From: Sphingobacterium chuzhouense | Lineage (GTDB): Bacteria; Bacteroidota; Bacteroidia; Sphingobacteriales; Sphingobacteriaceae | Length of the DNA: 64,000 nucleotides | Assembly (NCBI RefSeq): GCF_014692525.1 | Contig: NZ_JACNYL010000003.1 | Location: forward strand, 434,001-498,000 | Direction of reading: 5' to 3' | Part shown: positions 1 to 10,100 of the stretch, piece after piece | Layout of the letters: each line of letters opens with the position of its first letter | Position numbering within the stretch: the stretch's first letter is position 1 | Made by a program: the position numbers and the translations under genes | Notes under the pieces: model-generated | Database searches by the model: none | The model's input: the letters and a program-made list of their open reading frames with translations, nothing else | What the model was told of the DNA's origin: nothing

Positions 1-633
1 CATGAGCTCATGCTGTATCAAGTTCCTAATTTTACTACAAAAATCAATTTACTAAATCTGTTGATGGGAGACGATGATGTATTTGATAAAGTTGTGGTAT
101 TTGTGAATAGTCGACTTACTGCGCAAAAATTAGGTCAAAGGCTGCACGCTAAAAAAGGAGAAGTTACTGTATTACATCCTTTATTTCATGATGATGTAGG
201 TATCGACGACATCCATGATTTTAAGCAAATCCCTGAATGTCGGATACTCATTATTGCCAACGAAGGCACAAATAACATCGATTTAAGTGGGATTCCTTTT
301 ATATTTCATTTTGAAATACCAGAAAATAGGGATGTTTTTGTACAGCATATCGCAAAAACTTCAGATGATGAAGTTTTTGCCATTACATTTGCCACGGACA
401 TCGAACTTCCGGAACTCAAAAAAATAGAGCAGTCGTTGGGGAAAAAGATACCCGTCATGCCTCTTCCAGATGATTTGATTATCTACCGGCCATCTGCTAA
501 CCCAAAAGAAAAGAATGAAATGGACGAACAACAAGGTGCAGCTTTTCATAAAAAGAAAGAAAGCAATAGCAAAAGCTACAATTATGGCGCTGGAGTAAAA
601 GCCAAAATGACGATGAAGAACAAGAAAAGGTAG
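1..633 (+). CDS. DEAD/DEAH-box helicase-like protein, C-terminal part (5' end outside window), degenerate motifs
   Basis: The frame is open from the first base, so the N-terminal RecA domain lies upstream of the window. The visible part resembles the helicase C-terminal domain of DEAD-box RNA helicases. A motif IV-like segment (KVVVFVNSR) is followed by the strand and helix order of motifs V and VI, then a basic lysine-rich tail (KKKESNSK..., ending KMTMKNKKR) as in many RNA helicases. Motifs V and VI are strongly altered. The usual ATD..aRG.D is ANEGTNNIDL, and the usual HRIGRTGR is QHIAKTSD, so the arginines needed for ATP hydrolysis are absent. The reading frame itself is intact. It may be a catalytically dead RNA-binding relative. 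The family call rests on the fold pattern and is fairly sure; activity is doubtful. Confidence 0.75.
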   Translation, partial: HELMLYQVPNFTTKINLLNLLMGDDDVFDKVVVFVNSRLTAQKLGQRLHAKKGEVTVLHPLFHDDVGIDDIHDFKQIPECRILIIANEGTNNIDLSGIPFIFHFEIPENRDVFVQHIAKTSDDEVFAITFATDIELPELKKIEQSLGKKIPVMPLPDDLIIYRPSANPKEKNEMDEQQGAAFHKKKESNSKSYNYGAGVKAKMTMKNKKR

Positions 634-658
634 CCATTATTTTTTGTAGTTTTATAAC

Positions 659-1693
659 ATGGAAAAACAGAGAATCAATACGGGCATACTAAGCTTTGGA
701 ATGTCAGGACGTGTTTTCCACGCTCCTTTTATTTATACCAATGATAATTTTGATTTCACAGCCGTTGTCGAAAGAACAAAGAAAACCGCAAAGGAAATCT
801 ATCCCGATGTGAAAAGTTACGACAGTGTTAGCGATCTATTAGCCGATGATAGTATAGAACTTGTTATTGTTAATACGCCAAATTATACGCATTTCGAGTT
901 TGCAAAAGAGTCTCTGGAAGCAGGAAAACATATTTTGTTAGAAAAACCTGCTGTAGACAATCTTGATCAGCTCGAGAAGTTATCCGAAATAAGCGAAAAG
1001 ACAGGTAAAAAAATATTCTTTTATCAGAATAGACGCTATGATAGTCACTTTATGCAGGTGAAAGAGGTTATTGAAAGTGGTCAACTTGGAAAAATCATAG
1101 AGGCACATATACGTTTTGACCGCTACAATATGGAATTGGGACCAAAAGAATTCAAAGAAAATAGTCAATATGTTTCAAGTGGCGTCGCATATGATTTAGG
1201 CCCCCATGTTCTTGACCAGGCCTTCTCCGTTTTCGGCAAACCTAACAACATTATCAAGACAACCGCTATTAACAGACCCGGATCACAAGTGCCTGATTTT
1301 TTTAATTTCCATTTACTTTACCCAGATAATCTACAGGTATTTTTGACTGGAAATCTTCTGGTGGCCGATCCACAGCCTGCCTTTGTCGTTCATGGATCCA
1401 AGGGAACTTTTACCAAAAAAATGGTCGACGTGCAAGAGCGGCAATTAATTGATGGCATGCTGCCAAATGTACCAGGATATGGGGTCGAACCGGAAGGCAG
1501 TGAAGGAAAGCTGGTGACGGTTGATGGGAAAGGAGAAAAACAAACATCATTACTTACGGCACAAAAAGGAAATTATAACCTCCTATTTGATGCTATTTAC
1601 GATAGCTTGCGCAACCAGGCAGCGTATCCAATAACGATAGATCAAATTAAATGGCAAATAGAAGCTTTACAGGCTCCCGATTTTAGCCTGTAA
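659..1693 (+). CDS. Gfo/Idh/MocA family NAD(P)-dependent oxidoreductase
   Basis: A 344-residue protein of the usual family length. The N-terminal Rossmann fold carries the glycine-rich loop in FGMSGRVFHAPF near residues 13-24. The EKPAV signature (near residue 95) that places the catalytic lysine is present, and the C-terminal alpha/beta domain contains YDLGPHVLDQ with the usual active-site histidine. The N-terminal pattern resembles the YdgJ/Gfo subgroup. Members oxidise or reduce sugars, inositols and similar polyols in the cytoplasm; the substrate cannot be read from sequence. It starts 25 bases after the helicase-like gene and runs convergently toward the arabinofuranosidase gene. No signal peptide is seen. 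Confidence 0.85.
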   Translation: MEKQRINTGILSFGMSGRVFHAPFIYTNDNFDFTAVVERTKKTAKEIYPDVKSYDSVSDLLADDSIELVIVNTPNYTHFEFAKESLEAGKHILLEKPAVDNLDQLEKLSEISEKTGKKIFFYQNRRYDSHFMQVKEVIESGQLGKIIEAHIRFDRYNMELGPKEFKENSQYVSSGVAYDLGPHVLDQAFSVFGKPNNIIKTTAINRPGSQVPDFFNFHLLYPDNLQVFLTGNLLVADPQPAFVVHGSKGTFTKKMVDVQERQLIDGMLPNVPGYGVEPEGSEGKLVTVDGKGEKQTSLLTAQKGNYNLLFDAIYDSLRNQAAYPITIDQIKWQIEALQAPDFSL

Positions 1694-1695
1694 AG
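1665..1695 (+). terminator. Hairpin overlapping the oxidoreductase stop codon
   Basis: An 11-bp perfect inverted repeat (CTTTACAGGCT at 1665-1675 and AGCCTGTAAAG at 1685-1695) with a 9-base loop spans the last codons and the TAA stop of the oxidoreductase gene. Only a weak T-rich stretch (GGCTTTATTAG) follows, so it may work as a modest terminator or an mRNA 3'-end stabiliser between the convergent genes. Confidence 0.5.
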
Positions 1696-1725
1696 GCTTT
1701 ATTAGACTCCCTTCCGGTCAATCTG

Positions 1726-3687
1726 TTATTGTACAGATATCTTAATCACTGTGAATGAATAGGGTAAAAATGTATCGTTAATTGTTTTGCCTTTATAGTT
1801 TACTTGCACTGTTTGTGGTTGTATTTTCAATGGCTCTTCCAAACTATTTGCCACATTAAGGTTTTCATTTGCCAATGTAATTTTCGTTGCGTCGCCTTTT
1901 ATCTTTTTCTTCGTATCCAATTGAAAGTTAGCCACTACCGGTTGATCGTTATAATTCACAAATTTAATGATCAGTTCTTTGGCTTCCGCATCATAAACAG
2001 CCGACGCATATAGACTATCTTGTCCTGTTACATTTTGACCATCTCGCTGTATAGGTATTATATCTGTTCCCTTATAAAGTGAATATAATTTCTGTACATG
2101 ATAACTCGGTGTACCGTATACATGCAAATTATCAACCCAGATAAGGTCAGGTGACCATTGCCAACCGTCTACATGCCCAAACAACGGTGCGTAGGATGCC
2201 ATTGTCACGATATCTCCATTTCGTTCCAGCCCAGTCAGAAAAGCAGCCTCCGACAAAGCGGCTTCCCAAGTACTCCTACCCGGCCCGTTTGGACGTGTTG
2301 TATGTGAAGCATATTCTCCCGCAAAAATCTTAGGTCCATTTCTATCGTAATCGTCGTAGCGATCAGCACCCGAAAGGAACCATGCAGGCGGACGATAATA
2401 ATGTTCGTCGATAATATCAATGTTCATTTCACGCAGCTTTTGATCCAGATAGTCAAAACGTTCACCTTCAGGATCCGTACCTGAACTCGCTATAATTTGT
2501 ATTTCGGGATGTTTTTCCTTCAACACCTGTTGGAACGCAGCAAGTCTTTCGATATACTGTGGTCCCCAGTTTTCGTTTCCAACGCCCAACATCTTCAAAT
2601 GAAAAGGTTCGGGGTGCCCCATATCTGCACGCAGCTTGCCCCAAGGGGTGTTGATATTGCCATTAGCAAACTCTATCAGATCTAACGCGTCTTGAATATA
2701 TTCATCAAGTTCGTCCAAAGGCACTACCTCTCCCGTATTAAATTGACAAGCCATCCCACAGTTGAGAATAGGAACCGGCTCTGCACCAATATCTTCTGAT
2801 AATAAAAAGTATTCATAAAACCCCAAGCCGAATGTTTGGAAATAATCAGGGGTTAGACGGTGATTAAACTCCGTATTCCATCGGTTTATGATCAATTCTC
2901 TTTCTTCAATAGGGCCTACTGTTTTTTTCCATTGGAAACGAGTTGCTAAATCCCGTCCCTCTACGATACATCCTCCCGGGAAACGGATGAAATCGGGTTC
3001 CATGTCCGCCAAAATTTGCACCATATCTTTCCTTAGTCCTTTAGGCCGACCCTTCCACGTATCTTGTGGGAAAAGCGACAACATGTCAACTTCCGCGTTA
3101 CCTGCTCCCTGAAACCAAATGTTTAGTTTTGCTTTTGGTGAGGTTTCTGCCGATGTAAATACGACAGAACCTGTTTGCCAATTTGCGCCTTCTGATAGGG
3201 GCAACTCTGCTGTACCGATTACGTTGTCATTTTCATTCAATAACTCGACCTTTATACGCATATCGGGTGAAGCCTGACGGTACATTAGTGAAAACTCGTA
3301 GCCCTCTCCTTTTCTCACACCCATACCGCGAAATCCTTCGTTTTGCAAACCTGCCTTTATATCAGTGGCTTTATGTATTTTTAGCGAACGGGGGTTACCC
3401 TTGCGCCGGCTGTCGTTAACAATTAAAAAAGTACCTTCCGGAACATTTTCGAGACGTTTCCATGCCATCATGGGATGATTAAACTCAAAAGAACGATTTT
3501 TCACCAATTCCGCGTATATTCCGCCATCGGCTCCCATATTAATATCTTCAAAAAAGATTCCCCACATGTGGGAAGATATCTTCCCTGAAGCGTTATCCAA
3601 TTGAACCTTTAGATCTATTGCATTCTGCGCAAAAAGAAAAGTTCCGCAAATGGCAAAAATAGTTGTTAGCGATAGTATCTTTTTCAT
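1726..3687 (-). CDS. Secreted alpha-L-arabinofuranosidase, GH51, large form
   Basis: A 653-residue enzyme with a signal peptide (residues 1-20, cleavage after FLFA) that predicts periplasmic or surface location. Residues 40-75 match the GH51 N-terminal strand region (MWGIFFEDIN). A carbohydrate-binding-like beta-sandwich insert follows (about 85-205), then the TIM barrel. The acid/base glutamate is in GVGNEN (E372) and the nucleophile in FAGEYA (E458). A C-terminal beta domain closes the protein. GH51 enzymes remove terminal alpha-L-arabinofuranose from arabinan and arabinoxylan. The gene follows the second GH51 gene by 38 bases and is probably cotranscribed. The two GH51 proteins differ in domain layout, so they probably act on different linkages or chain lengths; that is inference. 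Confidence 0.9.
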   Translation of the reverse strand: MKKILSLTTIFAICGTFLFAQNAIDLKVQLDNASGKISSHMWGIFFEDINMGADGGIYAELVKNRSFEFNHPMMAWKRLENVPEGTFLIVNDSRRKGNPRSLKIHKATDIKAGLQNEGFRGMGVRKGEGYEFSLMYRQASPDMRIKVELLNENDNVIGTAELPLSEGANWQTGSVVFTSAETSPKAKLNIWFQGAGNAEVDMLSLFPQDTWKGRPKGLRKDMVQILADMEPDFIRFPGGCIVEGRDLATRFQWKKTVGPIEERELIINRWNTEFNHRLTPDYFQTFGLGFYEYFLLSEDIGAEPVPILNCGMACQFNTGEVVPLDELDEYIQDALDLIEFANGNINTPWGKLRADMGHPEPFHLKMLGVGNENWGPQYIERLAAFQQVLKEKHPEIQIIASSGTDPEGERFDYLDQKLREMNIDIIDEHYYRPPAWFLSGADRYDDYDRNGPKIFAGEYASHTTRPNGPGRSTWEAALSEAAFLTGLERNGDIVTMASYAPLFGHVDGWQWSPDLIWVDNLHVYGTPSYHVQKLYSLYKGTDIIPIQRDGQNVTGQDSLYASAVYDAEAKELIIKFVNYNDQPVVANFQLDTKKKIKGDATKITLANENLNVANSLEEPLKIQPQTVQVNYKGKTINDTFLPYSFTVIKISVQ

Positions 3688-3725
3688 GTATTATATTATT
3701 GTGATCGGTGTGTTTAAAAATCCTG

Positions 3726-5270
3726 CTAAATAAGTTCCAATACAACAACGGAATGAGCAGGAATGTCTACTTCTAAACGGTTTCCTTGTAATTTTGCTTC
3801 ATTATATTCTTTAGGAAGCACTGTTTTTGGCTGCTCGAATGTGTTATGCTCTCTTAAATCGTTAGTTGTCAGAATCCGTCCCGCTACTTTCTTAACATGT
3901 ACAGCACCTAAATCCAATGAGACCTTTTTTCTCTCATTTGGGTCGACATTGACAACGGATATGTGCACTTTTCCCTGTTTGTCTTTCGATGCAGAAGCCG
4001 ATAGAGCCGGAATAGCGTCCTCGCCATATTTATAATTGTCGCTTTGCAACTCTATCGGGATCAATATGGCATCCTGATGCACTTTATACATTTCCATTAC
4101 ATGATAAGTTGGGGTCAGGATCATATCTTTGCCTTTTGTCAGGATAACCGCTTGCAAAACGTTGATTGTCTGAGCAAGATTTGCCATTTTAACCCTTTTA
4201 GCATGGTTGTTAAAGATGTTTAAGGTCATCCCCGCGATCATCGCATCTCGCATAGTATTTTGTTGATACAGAAAACCTGGATTTGTACCGGGGTCTACTT
4301 CGTACCAGCCTCCCCACTCGTCTACCACCAGATCCACTTTGCCTTGTGGATCGTATTTGTCCATGATGGCTGTATGTTTTTCTACCAATTCGTTCATAAA
4401 CCAAGCAGATTGCATCGTTTTAAAATACTGTTCGTCGGTATAATCTGTTGATGAACCTTTCTGATTCCAGTTTATCACCGCGTAATGATGCAAGGCCACG
4501 CCTTTCATGAGATGGCTCGGTACTTTCTTCATTAACGTTTCGGTCCAATGGTAATCGGCGCTACTCGCTCCAGAGGCTATGCGGTATAAACCGCCGCTGT
4601 TATCCCAATCCGCCATAAAGGTGGCGTATTTTCTATATATATCGCTATAATATTCTGCGGTCATATTTCCCCCACATCCCCACGCTTCGTTTCCTACTCC
4701 CCAGAATTTGACGTTCCACGGTTCTTCCCTACCATTTTCACGTCGGAGATCGGACATCGGGCTTTTTCCGGAGAAGTTTACATATTGCACCCAGTCCGCT
4801 AATTCTTGCACTTCTCCACTTCCCACATTTCCTGCTAGATAAGCCTCTGTTCCCAGCAGTTCACACATATTTAGAAAATCATGTGTCCCGAAAGAATTGT
4901 CTTCTGTAACTCCTCCCCACCAGTTATTGACGATGGAGGGACGATTTTCTTTTGGCCCTATCCCATCTTTCCAATGATAAGTATCTGCGAAGCAACCTCC
5001 CGGCCATCGTAAGTTCGGTATCTGTAGTTTTTTCAGTGCTTCTATTACGTCATTTCGGACCCCAGCTGTATTCGAAATGGAGTCATTGGTCTCCCCTACA
5101 TAGAAACCGTCGTAAATACATCGACCTAAATGTTCTGCAAAATGTCCGTAAATATGTTTATTGATCGTGACTTCACTTTGTTGATCGGTTAATTTAATAT
5201 GGTTCTGTGCATAGGAAAAGCTACAGACAGACAGCAAAGCAATGCTCAGTTTTAACTTTACGTTTATCAT
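3726..5270 (-). CDS. abfA: Secreted alpha-N-arabinofuranosidase, GH51, compact form
   Basis: A 514-residue protein with a signal peptide ending SYA-QN near residue 21. It shows the classical AbfA pattern: IYGHFAEHLGRCIYDG at the start of the barrel, LRWPGGCFAD, the acid/base in WGVGNEAWGCGG (E195) and the nucleophile in VVDEWGGWY (E318). The C-terminal beta-jellyroll ends in a hydrophobic strand. It lacks the large insert of the neighbouring GH51 enzyme. Predicted role: release of arabinose from arabino-oligosaccharides in the periplasm. It is first in a two-gene unit downstream of susCD, separated from susD by about 210 bases holding a terminator and a promoter candidate, so it may be expressed independently of susCD. 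Confidence 0.92.
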   Translation of the reverse strand: MINVKLKLSIALLSVCSFSYAQNHIKLTDQQSEVTINKHIYGHFAEHLGRCIYDGFYVGETNDSISNTAGVRNDVIEALKKLQIPNLRWPGGCFADTYHWKDGIGPKENRPSIVNNWWGGVTEDNSFGTHDFLNMCELLGTEAYLAGNVGSGEVQELADWVQYVNFSGKSPMSDLRRENGREEPWNVKFWGVGNEAWGCGGNMTAEYYSDIYRKYATFMADWDNSGGLYRIASGASSADYHWTETLMKKVPSHLMKGVALHHYAVINWNQKGSSTDYTDEQYFKTMQSAWFMNELVEKHTAIMDKYDPQGKVDLVVDEWGGWYEVDPGTNPGFLYQQNTMRDAMIAGMTLNIFNNHAKRVKMANLAQTINVLQAVILTKGKDMILTPTYHVMEMYKVHQDAILIPIELQSDNYKYGEDAIPALSASASKDKQGKVHISVVNVDPNERKKVSLDLGAVHVKKVAGRILTTNDLREHNTFEQPKTVLPKEYNEAKLQGNRLEVDIPAHSVVVLELI

Positions 5271-5372
5271 ATTTAGTAGTTTAAATTACATTTTCGGCTT
5301 ATAATACTTCTTTATTTAAGCTATCCTTCGTGATGATAAAAGCACACAAGAATCTATCCTTAAAATTAATGT

Positions 5373-5402
5373 CAAATTAACACTTATTTTTATAAAAGCA
5401 AA
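5373..5402 (-). promoter_or_regulatory. Candidate promoter of the GH51 gene pair
   Basis: On the minus strand TTTG (5399-5402), 18 bases, then TTAATTTG (5373-5380) approximates the Bacteroidota promoter TTTG-N19-TAnnTTTG with one mismatch. It would give a leader of about 100 bases before the abfA ATG. The match is imperfect. Confidence 0.4.
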
Positions 5403-5435
5403 TTTTTTTTCTACTCTATGTCTAATAAATTGATA

Positions 5436-5465
5436 AAAGCTGGAAGTTTTTTATATTCCAGCTTT
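5436..5465 (-). terminator. Rho-independent terminator after susD
   Basis: A 10-bp perfect stem (AAAGCTGGAA / TTCCAGCTTT) with a 10-base loop lies 16 bases after the susD stop, read on the minus strand and followed by a short T-rich run. It should separate the susCD transcript from the GH51 genes, at least partly. Confidence 0.65.
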
Positions 5466-5480
5466 CATTTACATATTTTC

Positions 5481-7190
5481 TTACTTGCTATAACCTGGAT
5501 TTTGTGTCAATGGTTCCCCTTCTTTATTATTTAACTGAATTTCACTCAGTGGGATCGGGAGCAGGGTGTTATAATCTTGAAAACCCGATGTAATCTTATT
5601 TGCCGGACCATCATCGCCGTTAAGTGCAATACGTTCTTTTAGTTTGCCTGTACGTACTAACGTCATTCTCCTGTTTTCTTCCGAAATCAATTCTCGTGCG
5701 CGCTCATCAAGGAGGAAGTCAACCGACATATCCGAAGCACTCACCTTACCCAAGTTAGCGTTACCTGCTGTTTCGCGTGCGGCTTTAAAGGCACGATCTC
5801 GCAAAACATTGATATCGTCAGCTGCACCGCCTGCATTTCCTTGGCGTAAGCGGGCTTCAGCACGTAGAAGGTAAGTTTCCCCTAGACGCATAACGGGCCA
5901 ATCCTTTACCAATGCATATCCAAAATCATCCGCGGGATCATAGCCTCCCCACTTTGTAGGAAACGGATACCAAACCTCTAGGGTGTCTGTGCGATACGGA
6001 ATCACCTTGTCTCCAGTTCTGATGGTCACGTTCCTTACTCCTTTATCTTTTTCCACACGATAACCATCGGCGTCGATGCCAATCGTTGCCTCATAGTCGG
6101 GACGGTTATAATTTGTAGTCCGGCGGATATTGTAATTGCTGTTTCGAATATCGCCATCTAATCCGTTCCATACCGTGTATTTCATGAAATTACTCAAACG
6201 AAGGCGCCCGTTTCCACGCCCACCCAGCGAGTCTGCATTCACCATACCCTCCCATTTATGATAGGCCGGCTGCCAAACACGGCGGTGCTGTGGATTATCA
6301 ATCGTACCGCCATTTACTTCACGGTTAAATTCCAATTCAAATGTCCAAATGGCTTCCGTGTTTCCCTCTAAACGGCGCATATTTCCTTGACGGAACATAT
6401 CCCGATAATAATCGCCACCCTCTGCTAAATATTTGCCATAGCGAGCTTCAACTAGTTGATATTTTCCTCCATCAATTATATCCGTAGCCATCTTCTCCGC
6501 TTTCTCAAAATAGGAAGCATCGCGTTCACCTATACGTAGGTAAGCTTCCGCAGCTAACTGTCTGGCCATATCTTTGTTAATGCGGCTGGCATTGGCTGCT
6601 TCTCCTACATTGGGTAGGTTAGCAATGGCATATTCCAAATCTTCCTCTATCACACGGTCAACTTCCGCTACCGGCTTTCTGGAATAATTGAAGGTAGGTA
6701 CGCTAATCGATTCCGTTAACAAAGGGACATCGCCCCATAACGTGACAAGTGTATTATATGCATAAGCTCGAAAAAAGCGGGCTTCTGCGGCAGCAGCAGG
6801 GTTTTCTTCTCCAACGGAGCTGATGATGGTATTAGCGTTGTTTATAAACTGATAGCTTCGCTCCCATAAGTAGGATACTCCCCCGTTTTCAGAATTAAGA
6901 TCAGCATATTGGTAAAATGGGTTTTCTACACCTTCCGTGGCTCCAGCACTGGTGATATCCATGCCAACCTGCCAACAGGACAGAAAACCTTGACGTGCAC
7001 TCCATCCCCATAATTCCGCGTAAATATAATGCAAGCCAAGCAACTGGTTTTCTACAATAGTTGGATCACCGGTTCCAGCTTTATATTGCGAATAAGGACT
7101 CTCATCTAAAAAACTATCGCTGCACGATGCCACACCTAAAGAAAGCAATGCCAGCACCGAGTATAATTTTGTATGTTTATATATTTTCAT
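5481..7190 (-). CDS. SusD/RagB family nutrient-binding outer-membrane lipoprotein
   Basis: A 569-residue protein with a type II signal peptide (lipobox GVASC, Cys23), so it is anchored in the outer membrane. It has the SusD layout: an N-terminal TPR-rich part (AEARFFRAYAYNTLVTLWGDVPL near residues 135-160 is the family hallmark), a variable ligand-binding middle, and the C-terminal RagB domain (RLGETYLLRAEARLRQG, LDERARELISEENRRMTLVRTG, LLPIPLSEIQLN). SusD proteins lid the TonB-dependent transporter and bind the glycan. The gene is 9 bases downstream of susC on the same strand. The GH51 genes behind it suggest an arabinose-containing glycan; this is inference from context. Confidence 0.95.
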   Translation of the reverse strand: MKIYKHTKLYSVLALLSLGVASCSDSFLDESPYSQYKAGTGDPTIVENQLLGLHYIYAELWGWSARQGFLSCWQVGMDITSAGATEGVENPFYQYADLNSENGGVSYLWERSYQFINNANTIISSVGEENPAAAAEARFFRAYAYNTLVTLWGDVPLLTESISVPTFNYSRKPVAEVDRVIEEDLEYAIANLPNVGEAANASRINKDMARQLAAEAYLRIGERDASYFEKAEKMATDIIDGGKYQLVEARYGKYLAEGGDYYRDMFRQGNMRRLEGNTEAIWTFELEFNREVNGGTIDNPQHRRVWQPAYHKWEGMVNADSLGGRGNGRLRLSNFMKYTVWNGLDGDIRNSNYNIRRTTNYNRPDYEATIGIDADGYRVEKDKGVRNVTIRTGDKVIPYRTDTLEVWYPFPTKWGGYDPADDFGYALVKDWPVMRLGETYLLRAEARLRQGNAGGAADDINVLRDRAFKAARETAGNANLGKVSASDMSVDFLLDERARELISEENRRMTLVRTGKLKERIALNGDDGPANKITSGFQDYNTLLPIPLSEIQLNNKEGEPLTQNPGYSK

Positions 7191-7199
7191 GACTTAATT

Positions 7200-10100
7200 T
7201 TAAAATGTAAGGTTTACTCCAAAAACATAATTACGAACCATCGGATAGTTCGTATTATCACCGACGTTATCCTGTGTATGCCCTCTTGGGATATCCCTAG
7301 CTTCCGGATCCCACCCCAACCAATTTGTCCAAGTATATAGGTTTCGACCACTGGCATAGAGTGTAACACCTGACACACCTATCTTACCTGCTGCATCGGA
7401 AGGCAGATTGTAGCTTAATGTGATATCTTTCAACCGCGTAAAACTGGCACTCTTTGGAAATCCATAACCATATACATTGGAACGGTTACTCAACGAACGC
7501 CATTCATTGCTTTTATTTTCGGGTGTCCAATACCCCAGATCTGCCGGAGCGCTTCGTCTTCCCAATTCATCTGACGCACCACCTATTTGCGGGTTGTTAC
7601 GTAGTGCACCTTGTACGGTTTGAATGAAAATATTCAGCGAGAAATCTTTGTATGTAAATGTATTGGTAAGACCACCTGTCCACTTCGGAGCAGTCTGCCC
7701 TAATATCCGACGATCATCATCATTGATTATACCATCGCCGGATAGGTCTGCCAACTTCACTGCACCTGCTTCCGCCTGCTCATCCCATCCTCTATTTAAG
7801 CCCGCGGCTATTTCCTCTTCTTGCCAAATACCCACTTGTGTATAATCGTATATCACGCCCACGGGATGACCGATAAACCATCTATTGCCTAAGTCGTCTT
7901 TTCCATCGCCGTAGATATCAGTAATTTTGTTCTTGTTATGTGAAAAGACCAACGTGGTAGACCAGCTGAAATCGTCTTTAACCATATTTTTCGAATTCAA
8001 CGTCACGTCGATACCGGTATTTTCAACTTTACCCAAGTTGGACCATACGTCAGCAAAGCCGGTTATTCGCGGTAAGCGCTGTCTTAGTAACATGTCTTGT
8101 GTATGCGTACGATAAAATTCAACTGTACCGCTTAAACGATTTCCCCATAATCCAAAATCAATCCCCGTATTAAACCCGGCTGTTTTTTCCCAACGCAAAT
8201 TATCATTTCCCATTAAAGTGCGATAGCGCAAGGCAGCATTCGATAAGTTGCCCATGGCTAAAGGGTTTGAATCCATTAAAGCCAAAGTTTGGTAAGTTCC
8301 GATAGCTTCGTTCCCCGATACACCATAGGAAATACGGAACTTCAGGTTGTCAATTACATTTTTCGTATCTGCCATAAACGACTCATTATGGATATTCCAA
8401 GCCACAGCGGCGGAAGGGAATAAACCATACTTATTATTTTTGCTAAACACAGAAGCTCCATCTCGACGTGCCGTTAATGTCAACATATAACGGCTATCAT
8501 AGCCATAGTTTAGTCGTGCCATCTGCGATATTGTACGGTAAAGATTTGCTTCGGAAGTAACCTTATGAGTAGAAGCAGTCCCTAAACTTCCCCACTCCAA
8601 GATGTCATTCGGAAATACTTCTCCGATTGCCTCAGATTGTTGCCAATATTTGCTTCTGGCAGCATATAAACCGGTAAAATCAAAACGGTGTAAGCCGAAT
8701 GTTTTTTCATATGTCAAGATATTTTCAACGGTATAGGTCTGCGATTCCGCATTCAGTATTCTTCCCCAGCCGTTAGCATTGTATACCGACAGCCCGTGAT
8801 ATTCGTTGCTGCGTTTGGGCACATACGAATACCCGGCATTGAGCCGGTATTTCAATCCGGACAATGGCTCCCATATATTGCCAAAATTCATTTCGGCATA
8901 ACCATTGAGGGATATATTAAATTCTCTACGTTCCGGGTTGGTCGTGGTATGTAGCAATGGGTTTTCCCACAGCTGCTCCGAATACATTGGCCACCGTGTC
9001 AATTGACCATCCTCCCCATACATACGAGCATATGGGCTCATGGCTGCTGCCTGGGTTAAATTAGCACGTCCCCCATCTCGGTTATGTGCAGTTACAAAGG
9101 CCGAGGTTCCAACAGAAAGGTATTTTGTAGCATTGAAATCTGTGTTTGCCCGAAAAGAATAACGCTTATAGTCAAAACCTTTGATAATCCCCTTTTGTCC
9201 TAAATAATCTACGGACACATAATATCTGGCATTTTCACTACCGCCGGATAAACTAACATTGTGATTCTGCACTTTACCAGTCTGCATCACTGCATCAAAC
9301 CAGTCTGTTGTTATGCCATTTTGATAATTATCCCACTCATATTCGTTACGAACCGGACCACCGTTGAATAAGCTCGTGTTGGTGATTCGTGCGTATTCTG
9401 CATATCTTTCCAATAATCCCTCCGGAGATACAGGATCCAGCATGTGTGCAGGTTCTTCAATTCCTGCATAACCACTATAACGGATCTGGGGAGTTCCCGA
9501 AGTTCCTCTTTTCGTTGTGATTAAGATAACCCCATTAGAACCGTTCACCCCGTAAATAGCTACTGCCGACGGATCCTTTAAGATTTCAACCGATTCAATA
9601 TCGTTTGGATTAATATCGTTAATGGAACCGTCTGTTTTTGATAAAGGAATGCCATCCACAACAATATAGGGTTCCCTGTTGGCATTTATGGAATTAAGTC
9701 CTCTTACTTGGGTAGAGGGTGCATCTCCGGGTATGGATGACGACTGTGTAATATTGACGTTTGATACGGCCCCCTGAATGGCTTGCATTACGTTGTTCAC
9801 CGGCAATTTAGACAACCTTTCTTTAGGCACAGAAGCCACCGAACCAGTAATGTCAGACCGCCTTTGTGAACCATATCCCACCACCACCAGTTCCTCCAGA
9901 ACATTGTCTGACGGCTGCATATTGACTTCCAACGATGTCAACTGTCCTATAGCGAGTTCATATGGTTCATAACCAACGAAAGAAAACACTAACACCTGCC
10001 CGGTGTTCGCGGAAATCGAGAACGTACCGGAAGCGTCTGTCTGCGTGCTGTTCGAGGATCCCCTTATGGCAACTGTAACACCAGCAAGTCCGCTCCCTGT

